Positions 33,082-41,880 of a stretch of 64,000 nucleotides of DNA are shown one piece after another. The position numbers and the translations under genes were made by a program. A model generated the notes under the pieces. That model was not told where the DNA came from. It was given only the letters and a program-made list of their open reading frames with translations, and did no database searches. This DNA is from JAJAZB01 sp964244295 (GTDB lineage: Bacteria; Bacteroidota; Bacteroidia; Cytophagales; Spirosomataceae). The stretch is taken from NCBI GenBank assembly GCA_964244295.1, contig CAXTIG010000002.1, forward strand, positions 280,117 through 344,116, written 5' to 3'. Every line of letters begins with the position of its first letter. The first letter of the stretch is position 1.

Positions 33082-34314
33082 TTAGCGCTGCACGCGTTTC
33101 ATCCAGTTTCCCCACCACAATCCAACCCGGGCCGAGAGCGCGGCGCACCCCACGGCCAAGCCAATCCCCTGCCAAAATTTTCCCGCCGTCTGGGCAAAGT
33201 AGGGGTGCCAGGCGTGGTTGTACGGCCAGGTCGGGTCACTGGCGTAGGGCGCTGAATCGGCCAGAAAAAACCAGTTGCGGGCGTAGGGAGACGTGTGCAA
33301 AAACCCGGAAAAAAACCACTGAACGGCCAGAAAAATAAGGACGAACGTCAGGCCGGCCAGGGCGGAAAGCAGCCAATCGGTACCCTGATTTTTTGCGTTG
33401 CTAAACCGGTGCATCAGTTTATCGAGTGCAAAACCAGGAATCACCAGCAGGAGCGGAAACACAAACGGCTGGTAATGCGTGATGGGGTTGAGCACCGGCC
33501 CCAGTTTGGGCGTGGCCGGAAACAGGGGCAGAATCCAGTTTGGAATCAGCAGGGCGGCCATGTACACCGCCGTGGTGATGGTGATCGGGTAGCGAAGCAA
33601 CGAAGCCCGGCCCACGGCCATCAGGTAAATCGGAAAAATCACGGCGGCGATGACGTAGAACGAAGAATTGTGGGAAGCGTAATCGCCCAATTGTTCTGAA
33701 ACCAACGTGTACAGCACGGTGAGCAACAAGCCCGCCGAAATGCCAAACAGCACCTGCGAGCGCTTGGCCTGGGCCTTGTTTTCTGCACCCGACTGATCGC
33801 GGAGGCGGTTTTGCAAGGCCAACACGCCGATCATCGCCCCGAATTGCACCATCATCATCCCCAGAATCAGAATGGTGTGCGGCGGCGTGAGAATCTGCAC
33901 GTCGAGGCCGTAGGTGTTGTGCCACCAATCATCGAAGGGAGCCGAGGTGATCATAGCCAGCGCGCCCCACACGCAGTACATCGCGCCCAGCGAGCCGTAA
34001 AAAACGCCCCAAAATCGCACCGATTCCGCCCGCTGTGGATTCGATTTTTGAAACGTAAGCTTCAAAACCTGGTAGCCGGAAAATAAACCCGACACGATTG
34101 CCCCAACGTAGATGAGCAGGTGAGGAGCCGAAAACAGGCCGTCGCGGCCAATGCTCATGTGCCACATGATGTCCCAGAGCAGCCCCCACACAATGCAGAG
34201 CGAGGAAAAAACGACGGCGTACACGTAGGTGGGAATGCCTAACCGCCAATTGAGCGTGCGGGCCGGGCGGTCATCATTCGTTCCGGCAAACGGGGAGTTC
34301 AACGTGGTTGACAT
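33082..34314 (-). CDS. Hypothetical polytopic membrane protein
   Basis: 410 residues with eight to ten membrane helices. It begins with a soluble MSTTLNSPFAGTNDDRP and a helix YVYAVVFSSLCIVWGLLWDI, followed by WHMSIGRDGLFSAPHLLIY; further His residues sit at helix ends (PPHTILILGMMMVQFGA, HNTYGLDV, YASHNSSFYV). A conserved WHPYFAQTAGKFWQG lies near the C-terminus. The His-at-interface pattern with the His/Met-rich gene directly downstream (18 bases) suggests a metal or redox function, but no family is recognised. I start at the ATG at 34314; the frame extends 82 codons further upstream over a terminator, which argues against the longer form. Confidence 0.6.
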   Translation of the reverse strand: MSTTLNSPFAGTNDDRPARTLNWRLGIPTYVYAVVFSSLCIVWGLLWDIMWHMSIGRDGLFSAPHLLIYVGAIVSGLFSGYQVLKLTFQKSNPQRAESVRFWGVFYGSLGAMYCVWGALAMITSAPFDDWWHNTYGLDVQILTPPHTILILGMMMVQFGAMIGVLALQNRLRDQSGAENKAQAKRSQVLFGISAGLLLTVLYTLVSEQLGDYASHNSSFYVIAAVIFPIYLMAVGRASLLRYPITITTAVYMAALLIPNWILPLFPATPKLGPVLNPITHYQPFVFPLLLVIPGFALDKLMHRFSNAKNQGTDWLLSALAGLTFVLIFLAVQWFFSGFLHTSPYARNWFFLADSAPYASDPTWPYNHAWHPYFAQTAGKFWQGIGLAVGCAALSARVGLWWGNWMKRVQR

Positions 34315-34343
34315 TCGGAAAATTGGTTTGTGGGCCAGATGCT

Positions 34344-34351
34344 CAAAAGTA
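34344..34351 (-). promoter_or_regulatory. -7 promoter element TACTTTTG
   Basis: Exact TAnnTTTG match on the minus strand, 30 bases upstream of the ATG at 34314. It supports the shorter start for that membrane protein and likely drives both it and the 31414 gene. Confidence 0.55.
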
Positions 34352-34429
34352 AACAAAAGTTGCCTGACCCAGACGGTGCCCGGTCCGGACCGCCCTTTTT
34401 TACCGCCGGAAAACCTTTTTCCTGAAACG

Positions 34430-34458
34430 AAAAAACCGAAGCCCTCACGGCCTCGGCT
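34430..34458 (-). terminator. Terminator after the first DUF4136 gene
   Basis: On the minus strand CCGAGGCC-GTGAGG-GCTTCGG followed by TTTTTT, 26 bases after the stop codon. Confidence 0.7.
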
Positions 34459-34483
34459 GAATTGTAAAAAAAAGGGACGTTGG

Positions 34484-35059
34484 TTACTTTTTTCGTACAA
34501 ACGACGGAGCCACCTCCGGGTCGAGGTAATGCGGTTCTGGCACGGTCCGGAATCGGTCAATGACCGTCTCCGCCGCCTTCAGCAACCCGTCGGAGTTGGA
34601 AAACCGCTGGTCGGCTTTCAGGTTAGTCGCGTAGCCCAGCCAGAAAACCCGTTTGGTGCGGGTGTCGTAGAGTTGAATGAGCAGGCTCCCACCCGTGAGC
34701 AGCGTTTTGAATTTTCGGTACTCAACCGGATAACCCGATCCGGTTCGTTCCACTTCCGTGATGGGCAGGTCTTTCTCGTGGACGCTGCAATACACCAGAA
34801 TATCCGCCGCCGGTTGGTAGGGCGAGGCTCGAAAGGTGTCGTAGCCCAGCATCCGTAAATGCCGGTCGATGGCTCCGTAAACAGCCGGGCGAACCGCCGT
34901 GCTGTCCCAGCCCTCGAAGGTACCGTCGACGATGGTGTACGTCAGTCGGTTTTCGGGATTTTTGATTTCCTGGCCGTAGTTGGCGTTGACCCGCATTCGC
35001 GGGGCGGTGCAAGAGGCTACTCCCAGCCCGATTGCACATCCGATGAGTAAATTTTTCAT
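34484..35059 (-). CDS. DUF4136 lipoprotein (tandem copy A)
   Basis: 191 residues. The N-terminus MKNLLIGCAIGLGVASCTAP ends in a lipobox (VASC), so it is a lipoprotein. The DUF4136 body follows: VNANYGQEIKNPENRLTYTI, HLRMLGYDTFRASPYQPAAD, then LIQLYDTRTKRVFWLGYATN and an amphipathic C-terminal helix. DUF4136 proteins are envelope lipoproteins of unknown role. A near copy lies 240 bases upstream (35301). Its own -7 element (TAGTTTTG, 35109-35116) and a terminator bracket it, so the two copies are separately expressed. Confidence 0.88.
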   Translation of the reverse strand: MKNLLIGCAIGLGVASCTAPRMRVNANYGQEIKNPENRLTYTIVDGTFEGWDSTAVRPAVYGAIDRHLRMLGYDTFRASPYQPAADILVYCSVHEKDLPITEVERTGSGYPVEYRKFKTLLTGGSLLIQLYDTRTKRVFWLGYATNLKADQRFSNSDGLLKAAETVIDRFRTVPEPHYLDPEVAPSFVRKK

Positions 35060-35108
35060 GGGAAGAAAGCACCGGTGAGTTGGCGGAATATCGCACGGGT
35101 GAACGCCC

Positions 35109-35116
35109 CAAAACTA
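35109..35116 (-). promoter_or_regulatory. -7 promoter element TAGTTTTG (copy A)
   Basis: Exact TAnnTTTG match on the minus strand, 50 bases upstream of the ATG. The same octamer stands at the equivalent place for copy B. Confidence 0.55.
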
Positions 35117-35251
35117 CGGTGGCCCTATCAGAATAAAAACGGGGAAAATACCCTAATTTTTAAAATAAAAGGGGGAAAATTCAACGTGAAAGCAAATTAA
35201 CATCGGAATAATTCAAAAACATATTTACCGGCCCGCCTTTCCGTTCGCGCC

Positions 35252-35289
35252 AAAACGGGACCACCGCCCCACGCGCTGGTCCCGTTTTA
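35252..35289 (-). terminator. Terminator after DUF4136 copy B
   Basis: Perfect 12-base stem AAAACGGGACCA/TGGTCCCGTTTT (35252-35263, 35277-35288) with a 13-base loop; T-run on the minus strand. Confidence 0.8.
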
Positions 35290-35300
35290 ATCCAAACCGA

Positions 35301-35879
35301 TTATTTTTTCCAGACGAACGAAGGAGCGACTTCCGCGTTGAGGTAACGCGGTGTCGGGCTGATTCGAAATCCATCGATGATCCTCGCGGCAGCCATCGAA
35401 AGCAGTTCCGGTTCAGAGAATCGCTCTTCCACCTTGAGGTTGCTGGCGTAACCCAGCCAGAAAAGTCGTTCGGAATGGGTGTCGAAGAGTTGAATGACCA
35501 GGCTACCACCCGAAAGTATTTTTTTGGATTTCCGGTACTTGACCTCTTGTCCCGACGTGATGGGATGAAACTCCAGGATGGGTTGGTCTTGTTGATGGAC
35601 GCTACAGTACACGAACACATCGGCGACCGGTTGGTAAGGCGACTCCGCCCGAAAGGCATCGTAGCCCAGCATCGTCAGGTGTCGGTCGATGGCCGCGTGA
35701 ATTCCGGGGCTGACCGCCGTGCTATCCCAACCTTCGTAGGCGCAGTTGATAATGCAGTACGTGAGGCGGTTTCCAGGAGTTTTGATTTCCTGGCCTCCGC
35801 TGGCGTTGGCCCGCATTCGCGGGGCGGTGCAAGAGACTACTCCCAGCCCAATTGCACATCCGATGAGTAAATTTTTCAT
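35301..35879 (-). CDS. DUF4136 lipoprotein (tandem copy B)
   Basis: 192 residues, paralogous to copy A over its full length: MKNLLIGCAIGLGVVSCTAP lipoprotein signal, then MRANASGGQEIKTPGNRLTY, LTMLGYDAFRAESPYQPVAD and LVIQLFDTHSERLFWLGYAS. Differences are scattered, so the duplication is not recent, yet the first 20 residues are nearly identical. I start at the ATG at 35879 to match copy A; a longer in-frame ATG at 35927 lies upstream over the -7 element at 35925-35932, which argues against it. Monocistronic. Confidence 0.88.
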   Translation of the reverse strand: MKNLLIGCAIGLGVVSCTAPRMRANASGGQEIKTPGNRLTYCIINCAYEGWDSTAVSPGIHAAIDRHLTMLGYDAFRAESPYQPVADVFVYCSVHQQDQPILEFHPITSGQEVKYRKSKKILSGGSLVIQLFDTHSERLFWLGYASNLKVEERFSEPELLSMAAARIIDGFRISPTPRYLNAEVAPSFVWKK

Positions 35880-35924
35880 GAGAGAAACTCCCCGCAAGCT
35901 GGGCGGATGCTCCGGTGAATGACC

Positions 35925-35932
35925 CAAAACTA
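35925..35932 (-). promoter_or_regulatory. -7 promoter element TAGTTTTG (copy B)
   Basis: Exact TAnnTTTG match on the minus strand, 46 bases upstream of the ATG. The flanking sequence (ACCCAAAACTACGG) is shared with copy A. Confidence 0.55.
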
Positions 35933-36070
35933 CGGGTGGAAAAGCGGAGAAAAAACGGGGAAAACACCCTTTTTATCGGGTATTTGGGGGGATTTTTCCC
36001 GCAGGACAGCGCAGTTGCGGTGAAAATCTAAGTGCAATCGCCGGGCGGCTACCGCAAAAAATGGGAAGAG

Positions 36071-38185
36071 TCAGTTTTTGAGCACCGTAAATTCAACCCG
36101 CCGGTTTTTTCGCCGCATTTCTTCGGTCAGGTTGCTGGCGATGGGCTTCGTGGCGCCCCAGCCTTTGGTTTGGATGCGGCTGGTGGCGATGTTTTTCTCC
36201 GTCAGGTATTTTTTGACGGCATTCACGCGGTCGACGGAAAGTTTGAGATTCAGGTTGAAATCACCCTGGTTGTCGGTGTGGCCTTCGAGCAGAATTTCAA
36301 GGGCGGGATTCTCCTGCATGGTCAGCGCCAGCCGGTCGAGTTCGGCGAACGAGGCAGCGAGCAGGTTGAATTTGCTTTGCTCGAAAGACACGTTGTTGAG
36401 CGTTATTTTTTGCCCCGCCGTGAGTGGAATCAGGTAAAGGTTTTTCCGAATTTCCCGGTACCGCTTCTCGGTGCTGAGGTCAATGGTTTCGCTCAGGGAT
36501 GCGTAGCCTTTTTTTACCGGGGCCAAGCCGTAGCTTTTCTGGAGGGGCAGCACGAGTTTGTACTCGCCCGTTTCGGGGTTGTACTCGGTTCTCAGTGAAT
36601 CCGAGGGGTCCAGCACGCCGGAAAGCACGCTCGTCACAACTTCGGCTTTCAGCGGTTTTTTGGTACTGAAATCGAGCACACTACCCGAAACGATGGCGAC
36701 GGGTTCGGGTTTGATGGATTCGTGCATCCGCAGCCGAAAAATGTCTTCTTTCCCCAACGAGCCGTTTTCCGAACATAAGTACGCCCATTCTCCCGAAGCG
36801 GGAATACTGAAATAGCCGTCCCACTGCGGCGTGTTGATGCCCGGCCCCAGGTTTTCGGGGCTGCTCCAATGGGTCCAGGAGTCGTCGAGGCGACGGATTA
36901 CGAAAATGTCGTTGCTTCCCAATCCCGGCCAGCCTTCCGTCGAAAAGTAGAGCGTTTTGCCGTCGGCGGCCAAAAACGGCGAGGTTTCGTCTTCGGCAGT
37001 GTTTACCGTCGCCCCCAGATTTATTGGTTCCGACCAGCTTTCATCGTTCAGGCGTTGTGAAACGTACAGGTCTTTCCGCCCAAAGGTGCCTTTCAACTGG
37101 ACGGCCATCACCAGAAACCGACGGTCGGGCGAGAGAGCGAACTCGGAATACGCCCCCCGGAGCGTGTAGTTTTTAATGCTCACTGAATTGGGAAACGACC
37201 AGCCGGTTTTCGTCCGTCGCGACTGCGAAAGACCCTCGGTCATGCGTCCGTCGGGGTGGTACTGGTTTAGGAGTAAAAGTTGGCCATCGGCGGAAACCGA
37301 GCAAACCGCGTTGTGATCGTCGTTGTTGAGGGGTGCTCCCAGATTTCGGGCGGGTTGCCAGGTTCCGTTCTGGAATTCGGAAATCCAAATGTCCTGTTTT
37401 TTCTGGCGCACGTTTCGCCCATTGATGAGTTCGGTGGCTTCGTTTCCCTGGTTGTCAGGATGGCCCCAGCGGGTGAAATAAAGCGTTTTGCCGTCGGGGG
37501 TGATGATCGGGTTGAGTTCTTTCGACGTGGAGTTCACCCCCTTTCCCAGGTTTTCTTTCAGCACTTTACCGGGTTCCGGGGCATTGGGAGAGACGTTGAT
37601 GCGGAGTTCAACCGGTGTTGCCGTAGCCCCAATTCCAATGGCATCCACCTGGCTATACCCCGGTCGGCGCAGGGTGTTCAAGACAATTTTCACGGAAGCC
37701 ACCGCGAACGTGGTACTGGATTTAAGGGTCAGTTGAAACAGGTGGCTATCGCCTTTCACCGCGTAAAGACTGTCGAAAACGAGGTGTTCCCCGCCTTGCG
37801 GGTCGTAGAGGTACACCCGGTACACGCTCCCCGCTCCGGCGCTTTCGGCCACCAGCACCTGCCGGATGGGCATGAGCGTATCGAAGGCGACCTGAATCCA
37901 CTCTTCCCCCGAATCGGCCGTCGAGGGCTGCCAGGCGCAGGAGGTGGGGCCTTGCGCGGGCAGGTGATTGGGCGCGCCCAAAGCCTGTACCGCCCGGTAT
38001 TCGGGGCTTTGGTCGGGCCGGATGGCCTCGCTCGAAACCCCCAATACCTTGCTGGCCCAGCGCAATCCGGGTGATGAACTGGCAGAGGAAGTTCGGGGCG
38101 TTTCCATTCCCCGATTGCGTTGCGAAGCCGGTACGAGGGCGGTCAACCCACAAAAAAGAAAGAATACGACGAGCCAAACGGGCAT
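36071..38185 (-). CDS. PD40 beta-propeller protein with OmpA-family C-terminal domain
   Basis: 704 residues, outer-membrane/periplasmic. A signal peptide or anchor (residues 2-20) leads to a discoidin-like or beta-sandwich domain (WIQVAFDTLMPIRQVLV), then WD40-like PD40 repeats (ITPDGKTLYFTRWG, FLAADGKTLYFSTEGWPG, VSADGQLLLLNQYH), a carboxypeptidase-regulatory-like segment (SGSVLDFSTKKPLKAEVV), and the C-terminal OmpA domain LEILLEGHTDNQGDFNLNLK followed by SVDRVNAVKKYL and RKNRRVEFTV. The OmpA domain binds peptidoglycan; this architecture is common in Bacteroidota, where related genes sit with gliding or secretion components. A -7 element lies 32 bases upstream. Monocistronic. Confidence 0.9.
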   Translation of the reverse strand: MPVWLVVFFLFCGLTALVPASQRNRGMETPRTSSASSSPGLRWASKVLGVSSEAIRPDQSPEYRAVQALGAPNHLPAQGPTSCAWQPSTADSGEEWIQVAFDTLMPIRQVLVAESAGAGSVYRVYLYDPQGGEHLVFDSLYAVKGDSHLFQLTLKSSTTFAVASVKIVLNTLRRPGYSQVDAIGIGATATPVELRINVSPNAPEPGKVLKENLGKGVNSTSKELNPIITPDGKTLYFTRWGHPDNQGNEATELINGRNVRQKKQDIWISEFQNGTWQPARNLGAPLNNDDHNAVCSVSADGQLLLLNQYHPDGRMTEGLSQSRRTKTGWSFPNSVSIKNYTLRGAYSEFALSPDRRFLVMAVQLKGTFGRKDLYVSQRLNDESWSEPINLGATVNTAEDETSPFLAADGKTLYFSTEGWPGLGSNDIFVIRRLDDSWTHWSSPENLGPGINTPQWDGYFSIPASGEWAYLCSENGSLGKEDIFRLRMHESIKPEPVAIVSGSVLDFSTKKPLKAEVVTSVLSGVLDPSDSLRTEYNPETGEYKLVLPLQKSYGLAPVKKGYASLSETIDLSTEKRYREIRKNLYLIPLTAGQKITLNNVSFEQSKFNLLAASFAELDRLALTMQENPALEILLEGHTDNQGDFNLNLKLSVDRVNAVKKYLTEKNIATSRIQTKGWGATKPIASNLTEEMRRKNRRVEFTVLKN

Positions 38186-38216
38186 GAATCAGAAAAACGT
38201 GATGGGGGTACGTGGA

Positions 38217-38224
38217 CAAAAATA
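38217..38224 (-). promoter_or_regulatory. -7 promoter element TATTTTTG for the OmpA-family gene
   Basis: Exact TAnnTTTG match on the minus strand, 32 bases upstream of its ATG, in the divergent 174-base gap. Confidence 0.5.
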
Positions 38225-38300
38225 GTACCAAAAACCGGGATTTTGTCGCGGTTCTACCTACTCACATCGGCCCGGAGTTGTTCGGACAAGCCCCTTCACG

Positions 38301-38308
38301 TAGTTTTG
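38301..38308 (+). promoter_or_regulatory. -7 promoter element TAGTTTTG for the M14 pair
   Basis: Exact TAnnTTTG match, 52 bases upstream of the ATG at 38360; supports that start over the longer frame, which would begin inside the divergent gene. Confidence 0.5.
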
Positions 38309-38359
38309 AAGCTTTGCGCCTTTCTCCGGTGCGTTTCCCAAAATCCTCCTTCTTTTTTT

Positions 38360-40048
38360 ATGAAAAAATCCGTACTCGCCGTCGTCCTGCTCGTACTGGG
38401 CCTGGCCGGGGTCGGTGCCCGTGGGCAGGGATATTCCCCGCCTGCCCGCCTGACCGAACGCCTGCGCAGCCTCAATGCCCAACACAAAACCAGTACCGCG
38501 TTGCAATCCCTGGCGAAGTCGCCCGGTGGAAACGACATCTGGCTCCTCACACTTTCGCGCGGAAACGCCACCCAGAAACCCGCGCTGCTCGTTGTGGCGG
38601 GGGTAGAAGGCAGCCACCTGGCCGGGACGGAACTGGCTCTGCAAGTGGCCGAGAAGTGGCTGACTACCGACAGCCTCACCCGCCTGCTCGACACCCGGAC
38701 GCTGTACATTCTTCCCGCGCTCAATCCCGACGCCCAGGCGCAGGCCGCAACTCCGCTAAAATGGGAACGCAGCGGAAACAGCCGCCCGACGGATGACGAC
38801 CGCGATGGTCGCCTCGACGAGGATGGCCCCGAAGATCTCAACGGCGACGGCCTCATCAGCACCATCCGGGTGGAAGACCCCACCGGCCAGTTTATGCCCT
38901 CGAAGGCCGACGCCCGTGTGATGGTGAAAGCCGACCCCACGAAGGGCGAACAAGGCCGCTACCGGCTGATTACCGAAGGCATCGACAACGACAAAGACGG
39001 GCAGTTTAACGAAGATGGCCCCGGCGGGATTACCCTCAACCGTAATTTCAGCTTCGACCACGAACCCTTCAAACCCGGCACGGGCGAGTACCCCGTTTCG
39101 GAACCCGAAAACCAAGCCCTCATCGACTGGCTTTACACCGCTCCCAACGTGTACGCCATCGTGACGTTCGGCCCGGCCAACAACCTGACCGAGCCGGTAA
39201 AATTTGACAAGCAAAAAGCCAGCGCGCGAATCCTGAAAGGCTGGCTCGAACCGGATGCCGCCGTGAACGACCAAGTGAGCAAACTCTACGCGGGGGCAGG
39301 TTTGAAGGATGCCCCTTCCCTACCCTTCCAGCGCGGTGATTTTCCGCAGTGGGCTTATTTTCATTTTGGGAAACTGAGTTTCAGCACGCCCGGCTGGTGG
39401 ATCCCCAAAGCGGAAACCCCGAAAGACACGGCCAAAACCGCCAACGCCCCCAAACCGGTCGCTGGGCCGGGTCGTCCGGGAGGCGGGGCCGATGCCAAAC
39501 CCGTCGAAGGAGCCGACGAGGTGGCGCTGTTGAAATGGGCGGCGACGAACAACTTGACGGCCTTCGTCGAGTGGAAGCCCATCAATCACCCGGATTTTCC
39601 GGGTCAAAAAGCGGAAGTGGGTGGCCTAGTTCCCTTTGCCAAATTAAACCCGCCCGTGACCCAACTCGCCGAGGCAAGCACCAAACACGCCGCGTTTTTA
39701 GCCACCGTGGCGAAGGCCATGCCACAAATCGAGCTGGTGAACGTGAAAACCGAAGCCGTTTCGCCGGGCTTGAACCGCATCACTGTCGATTTACACAACC
39801 AGGGTTTGCTGCCTACCCAGGCTGAACTGGCTGAGCGAGTGCAGTATTTGCCAAAGATCAAAATCACCCTAAGTCCCGCCAAAGGCCAGCGGATTTTGTC
39901 GGGTCGGGCGGTGCAGTTACACACCGAGACAATTCCCGGCAACGGCACCGTGTCGTTTTCCTGGCTCGTGGCGGGCGCGGGAAGCGTGGGCATCGAGGCG
40001 AGTTCGCCTTCGGTGGGGATGGCAAAAACTTCCGTTCAACTCAAGTAA
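38360..40048 (+). CDS. M14-family peptidase homologue, zinc ligands altered (probably inactive)
   Basis: 562 residues with signal peptide 1-23 (VLAVVLLVLGLAGVGARGQG). The M14 carboxypeptidase fold is recognisable by alignment with the next gene: LYILPALNPDAQAQA, the Asp-rich DDDRDGRLDEDGPEDLNGDG and the strand after it. In the active partner the zinc motif reads IHSNELQGSE; here the aligned segment is VEGSHLAGTE, so the ligand positions carry Glu83 and His86 in reversed order, and the third ligand (SYH in the partner) is replaced by TFG. Two DxDxDG loops suggest calcium binding. It lies nine bases before the intact paralogue and is likely co-transcribed. It may serve as a non-catalytic partner; periplasmic or outer-membrane. 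Confidence 0.85.
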   Translation: MKKSVLAVVLLVLGLAGVGARGQGYSPPARLTERLRSLNAQHKTSTALQSLAKSPGGNDIWLLTLSRGNATQKPALLVVAGVEGSHLAGTELALQVAEKWLTTDSLTRLLDTRTLYILPALNPDAQAQAATPLKWERSGNSRPTDDDRDGRLDEDGPEDLNGDGLISTIRVEDPTGQFMPSKADARVMVKADPTKGEQGRYRLITEGIDNDKDGQFNEDGPGGITLNRNFSFDHEPFKPGTGEYPVSEPENQALIDWLYTAPNVYAIVTFGPANNLTEPVKFDKQKASARILKGWLEPDAAVNDQVSKLYAGAGLKDAPSLPFQRGDFPQWAYFHFGKLSFSTPGWWIPKAETPKDTAKTANAPKPVAGPGRPGGGADAKPVEGADEVALLKWAATNNLTAFVEWKPINHPDFPGQKAEVGGLVPFAKLNPPVTQLAEASTKHAAFLATVAKAMPQIELVNVKTEAVSPGLNRITVDLHNQGLLPTQAELAERVQYLPKIKITLSPAKGQRILSGRAVQLHTETIPGNGTVSFSWLVAGAGSVGIEASSPSVGMAKTSVQLK

Positions 40049-40057
40049 CCGACCTTC

Positions 40058-41854
40058 ATGAAAACCTATTTTCTTCTTTTCCTTCCGGTTTTGCTGGCAT
40101 TACGCGGGTTCGCCCAACAGCCGGGTAGCGCCCCCAAAGATCCCATCGGCATCCGGGCCATCGGCACCCCTCCGAATCCTAAAGTGCAGGTGGCCTGGAA
40201 TCGCTACTACGATTACAAGGGCCTCAACGACATTATGCAGCGCATCGCCAAAGCCTACCCGACCCTGGCGAAAGTGGAAAGCATGGGTAAATCCACCCAG
40301 GGCCGCGAGATGTACGTGCTCACCGTCACCGACTTTAAATCGGGCAAAACTGACCGGCAGAAACCGGCGTTTTGGACCGACGCCAACATCCACTCCAACG
40401 AGTTGCAGGGCAGCGAAATGACGCTGTACGCGGCCTGGTATTTGACCGAAAACCACGCGGGCAATGCCTTCATTCAGGAATTGCTCCGCGACAAGGCGTT
40501 TTACTTTGCCCCCACCATCAACCCCGACGCCCGGGAGGATTTTATCTACCACCTCAACACCACCAACTCGCCGCGTTCGGGCCTGCTGCCCCTCGACGAC
40601 GACGGCGACGGGCTGGTGGACGAAGACAATTTCGATGACCTCAACGGCGACGGCGAAATCACGTTCATGCGTCGCAAATCGCCCAACGGTCGGATGAAGG
40701 TCAACCCCGACGACCCGCGAATGCTGATTCCCGCCAAAGCCGACGAACCCGGTGAGTACGAAATGCTCGGTCTGGAAGGCCTCGACAACGACGGCGACGG
40801 CCTGGTGAACGAAGACCGCCCCGGTTCCTACGACCCCAACCGCGACTGGGGTTGGGGCTGGCAACCCGACTACATCCAGAATGGGGCTTACAAATACCCC
40901 TTCAGTCTGGCCGAAAGCCGGGCCGTGCGCGATTTTGTGATGAGCCACCCCAACATTGCCGGGGCGCAGAGCTACCACAACACCGCCGGGATGTTTTTGC
41001 GCGGGCCGGGCGCGGCGGAAGACGACCCCTTTTACGAACCCGCCGACGTGCGCGTGTACGACCACATCGGCAAAGCGGGCGAGAAAATGGTTCCGGGCTA
41101 CGTGTACGGGCCGATTCACAAAATCCTGTACACCGTGTACGGGGGCGAAATCGACTGGCTGGCGTTGAGCCGGGGCATTTTTACGTACTCCAACGAGTTG
41201 TGGGCCTCGTACCTGTATTTCAACCAAAAAAGCCCCGAAGGGCGGGGCGCGGCCAATCCTGAACCCTACGATTTCGACCGCCTCCTCCTCCACGGTGATG
41301 CCTTCGTGGACTGGAAACCCTTCAAACACCCGCAGTACGGTGACATCGAAATCGGCGGTTTCAAGAAAAATTACACCCGCAACCACCCCGGTTTCATGCT
41401 CGAAACCGACGGCCACCGCAACGCCAGTTTTACGATTTACCACGCCTACCACATGCCCAAACTGGCAGTGACTAACGTATTGAAACGCGACCTGGGCGGT
41501 GGATTCAGCGAAATCACGGCCACAGTGAGCAACGGCCGCGTGATTCCGACCCACTCCGCCTTCGACGTGAAAAACAAGATTACCCCACCCGACGTGGTGA
41601 CACTAAAGGATGCCAGCGTGGTGGCCGGCCTGGTCATGACCAATCCCGACGGAGCCGGGTTTGGGTTTGGCGGTACCCCGGCTTTTGAAAGTTACAAAGA
41701 GCAAAAATTGAATCCGCAGGCCGTGGAAGTGCTCAACGTTCCCGGCATGGGTTACGTGAAAGTGCGCTGGGTGGTGAAGGGAAATCCTTCGGCCTGGAGC
41801 ATCGAGGTCAACAGCCAGAAAGGTGGGCTGGCGGCGGGGAGTGGGAAGTTTTAA
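40058..41854 (+). CDS. M14 zinc carboxypeptidase, secreted, with calcium-type loops
   Basis: 598 residues, signal peptide 1-20 (FLLFLPVLLALRGFAQ). Zinc ligands are visible: His112 and Glu115 in IHSNELQGSE and His307 in GAQSYHNTAG. A catalytic Glu is likely in PGFMLETDGHRN. Two Asp-rich insertions, LDDDGDGLVDEDNFDDLNGD (about 179-199) and LDNDGDGLVNEDRPG (about 242-256), look like DxDxDG calcium loops inside the catalytic domain, which is unusual for the family. The second half contains a beta-sandwich, and the C-terminus reads VNSQKGGLAAGSGKF. It follows the altered homologue by nine bases; their shared loop pattern suggests duplication. Confidence 0.9.
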   Translation: MKTYFLLFLPVLLALRGFAQQPGSAPKDPIGIRAIGTPPNPKVQVAWNRYYDYKGLNDIMQRIAKAYPTLAKVESMGKSTQGREMYVLTVTDFKSGKTDRQKPAFWTDANIHSNELQGSEMTLYAAWYLTENHAGNAFIQELLRDKAFYFAPTINPDAREDFIYHLNTTNSPRSGLLPLDDDGDGLVDEDNFDDLNGDGEITFMRRKSPNGRMKVNPDDPRMLIPAKADEPGEYEMLGLEGLDNDGDGLVNEDRPGSYDPNRDWGWGWQPDYIQNGAYKYPFSLAESRAVRDFVMSHPNIAGAQSYHNTAGMFLRGPGAAEDDPFYEPADVRVYDHIGKAGEKMVPGYVYGPIHKILYTVYGGEIDWLALSRGIFTYSNELWASYLYFNQKSPEGRGAANPEPYDFDRLLLHGDAFVDWKPFKHPQYGDIEIGGFKKNYTRNHPGFMLETDGHRNASFTIYHAYHMPKLAVTNVLKRDLGGGFSEITATVSNGRVIPTHSAFDVKNKITPPDVVTLKDASVVAGLVMTNPDGAGFGFGGTPAFESYKEQKLNPQAVEVLNVPGMGYVKVRWVVKGNPSAWSIEVNSQKGGLAAGSGKF

Positions 41855-41880
41855 ACAAAGAAGCTGGTCAATTATAAACC

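Noticed and set aside
40100..41554. A 484-codon minus-strand frame opposite the second M14 gene
   Set aside because: It is antisense to an intact zinc peptidase gene, with Val/Gly/His-rich shadow composition and no motif.
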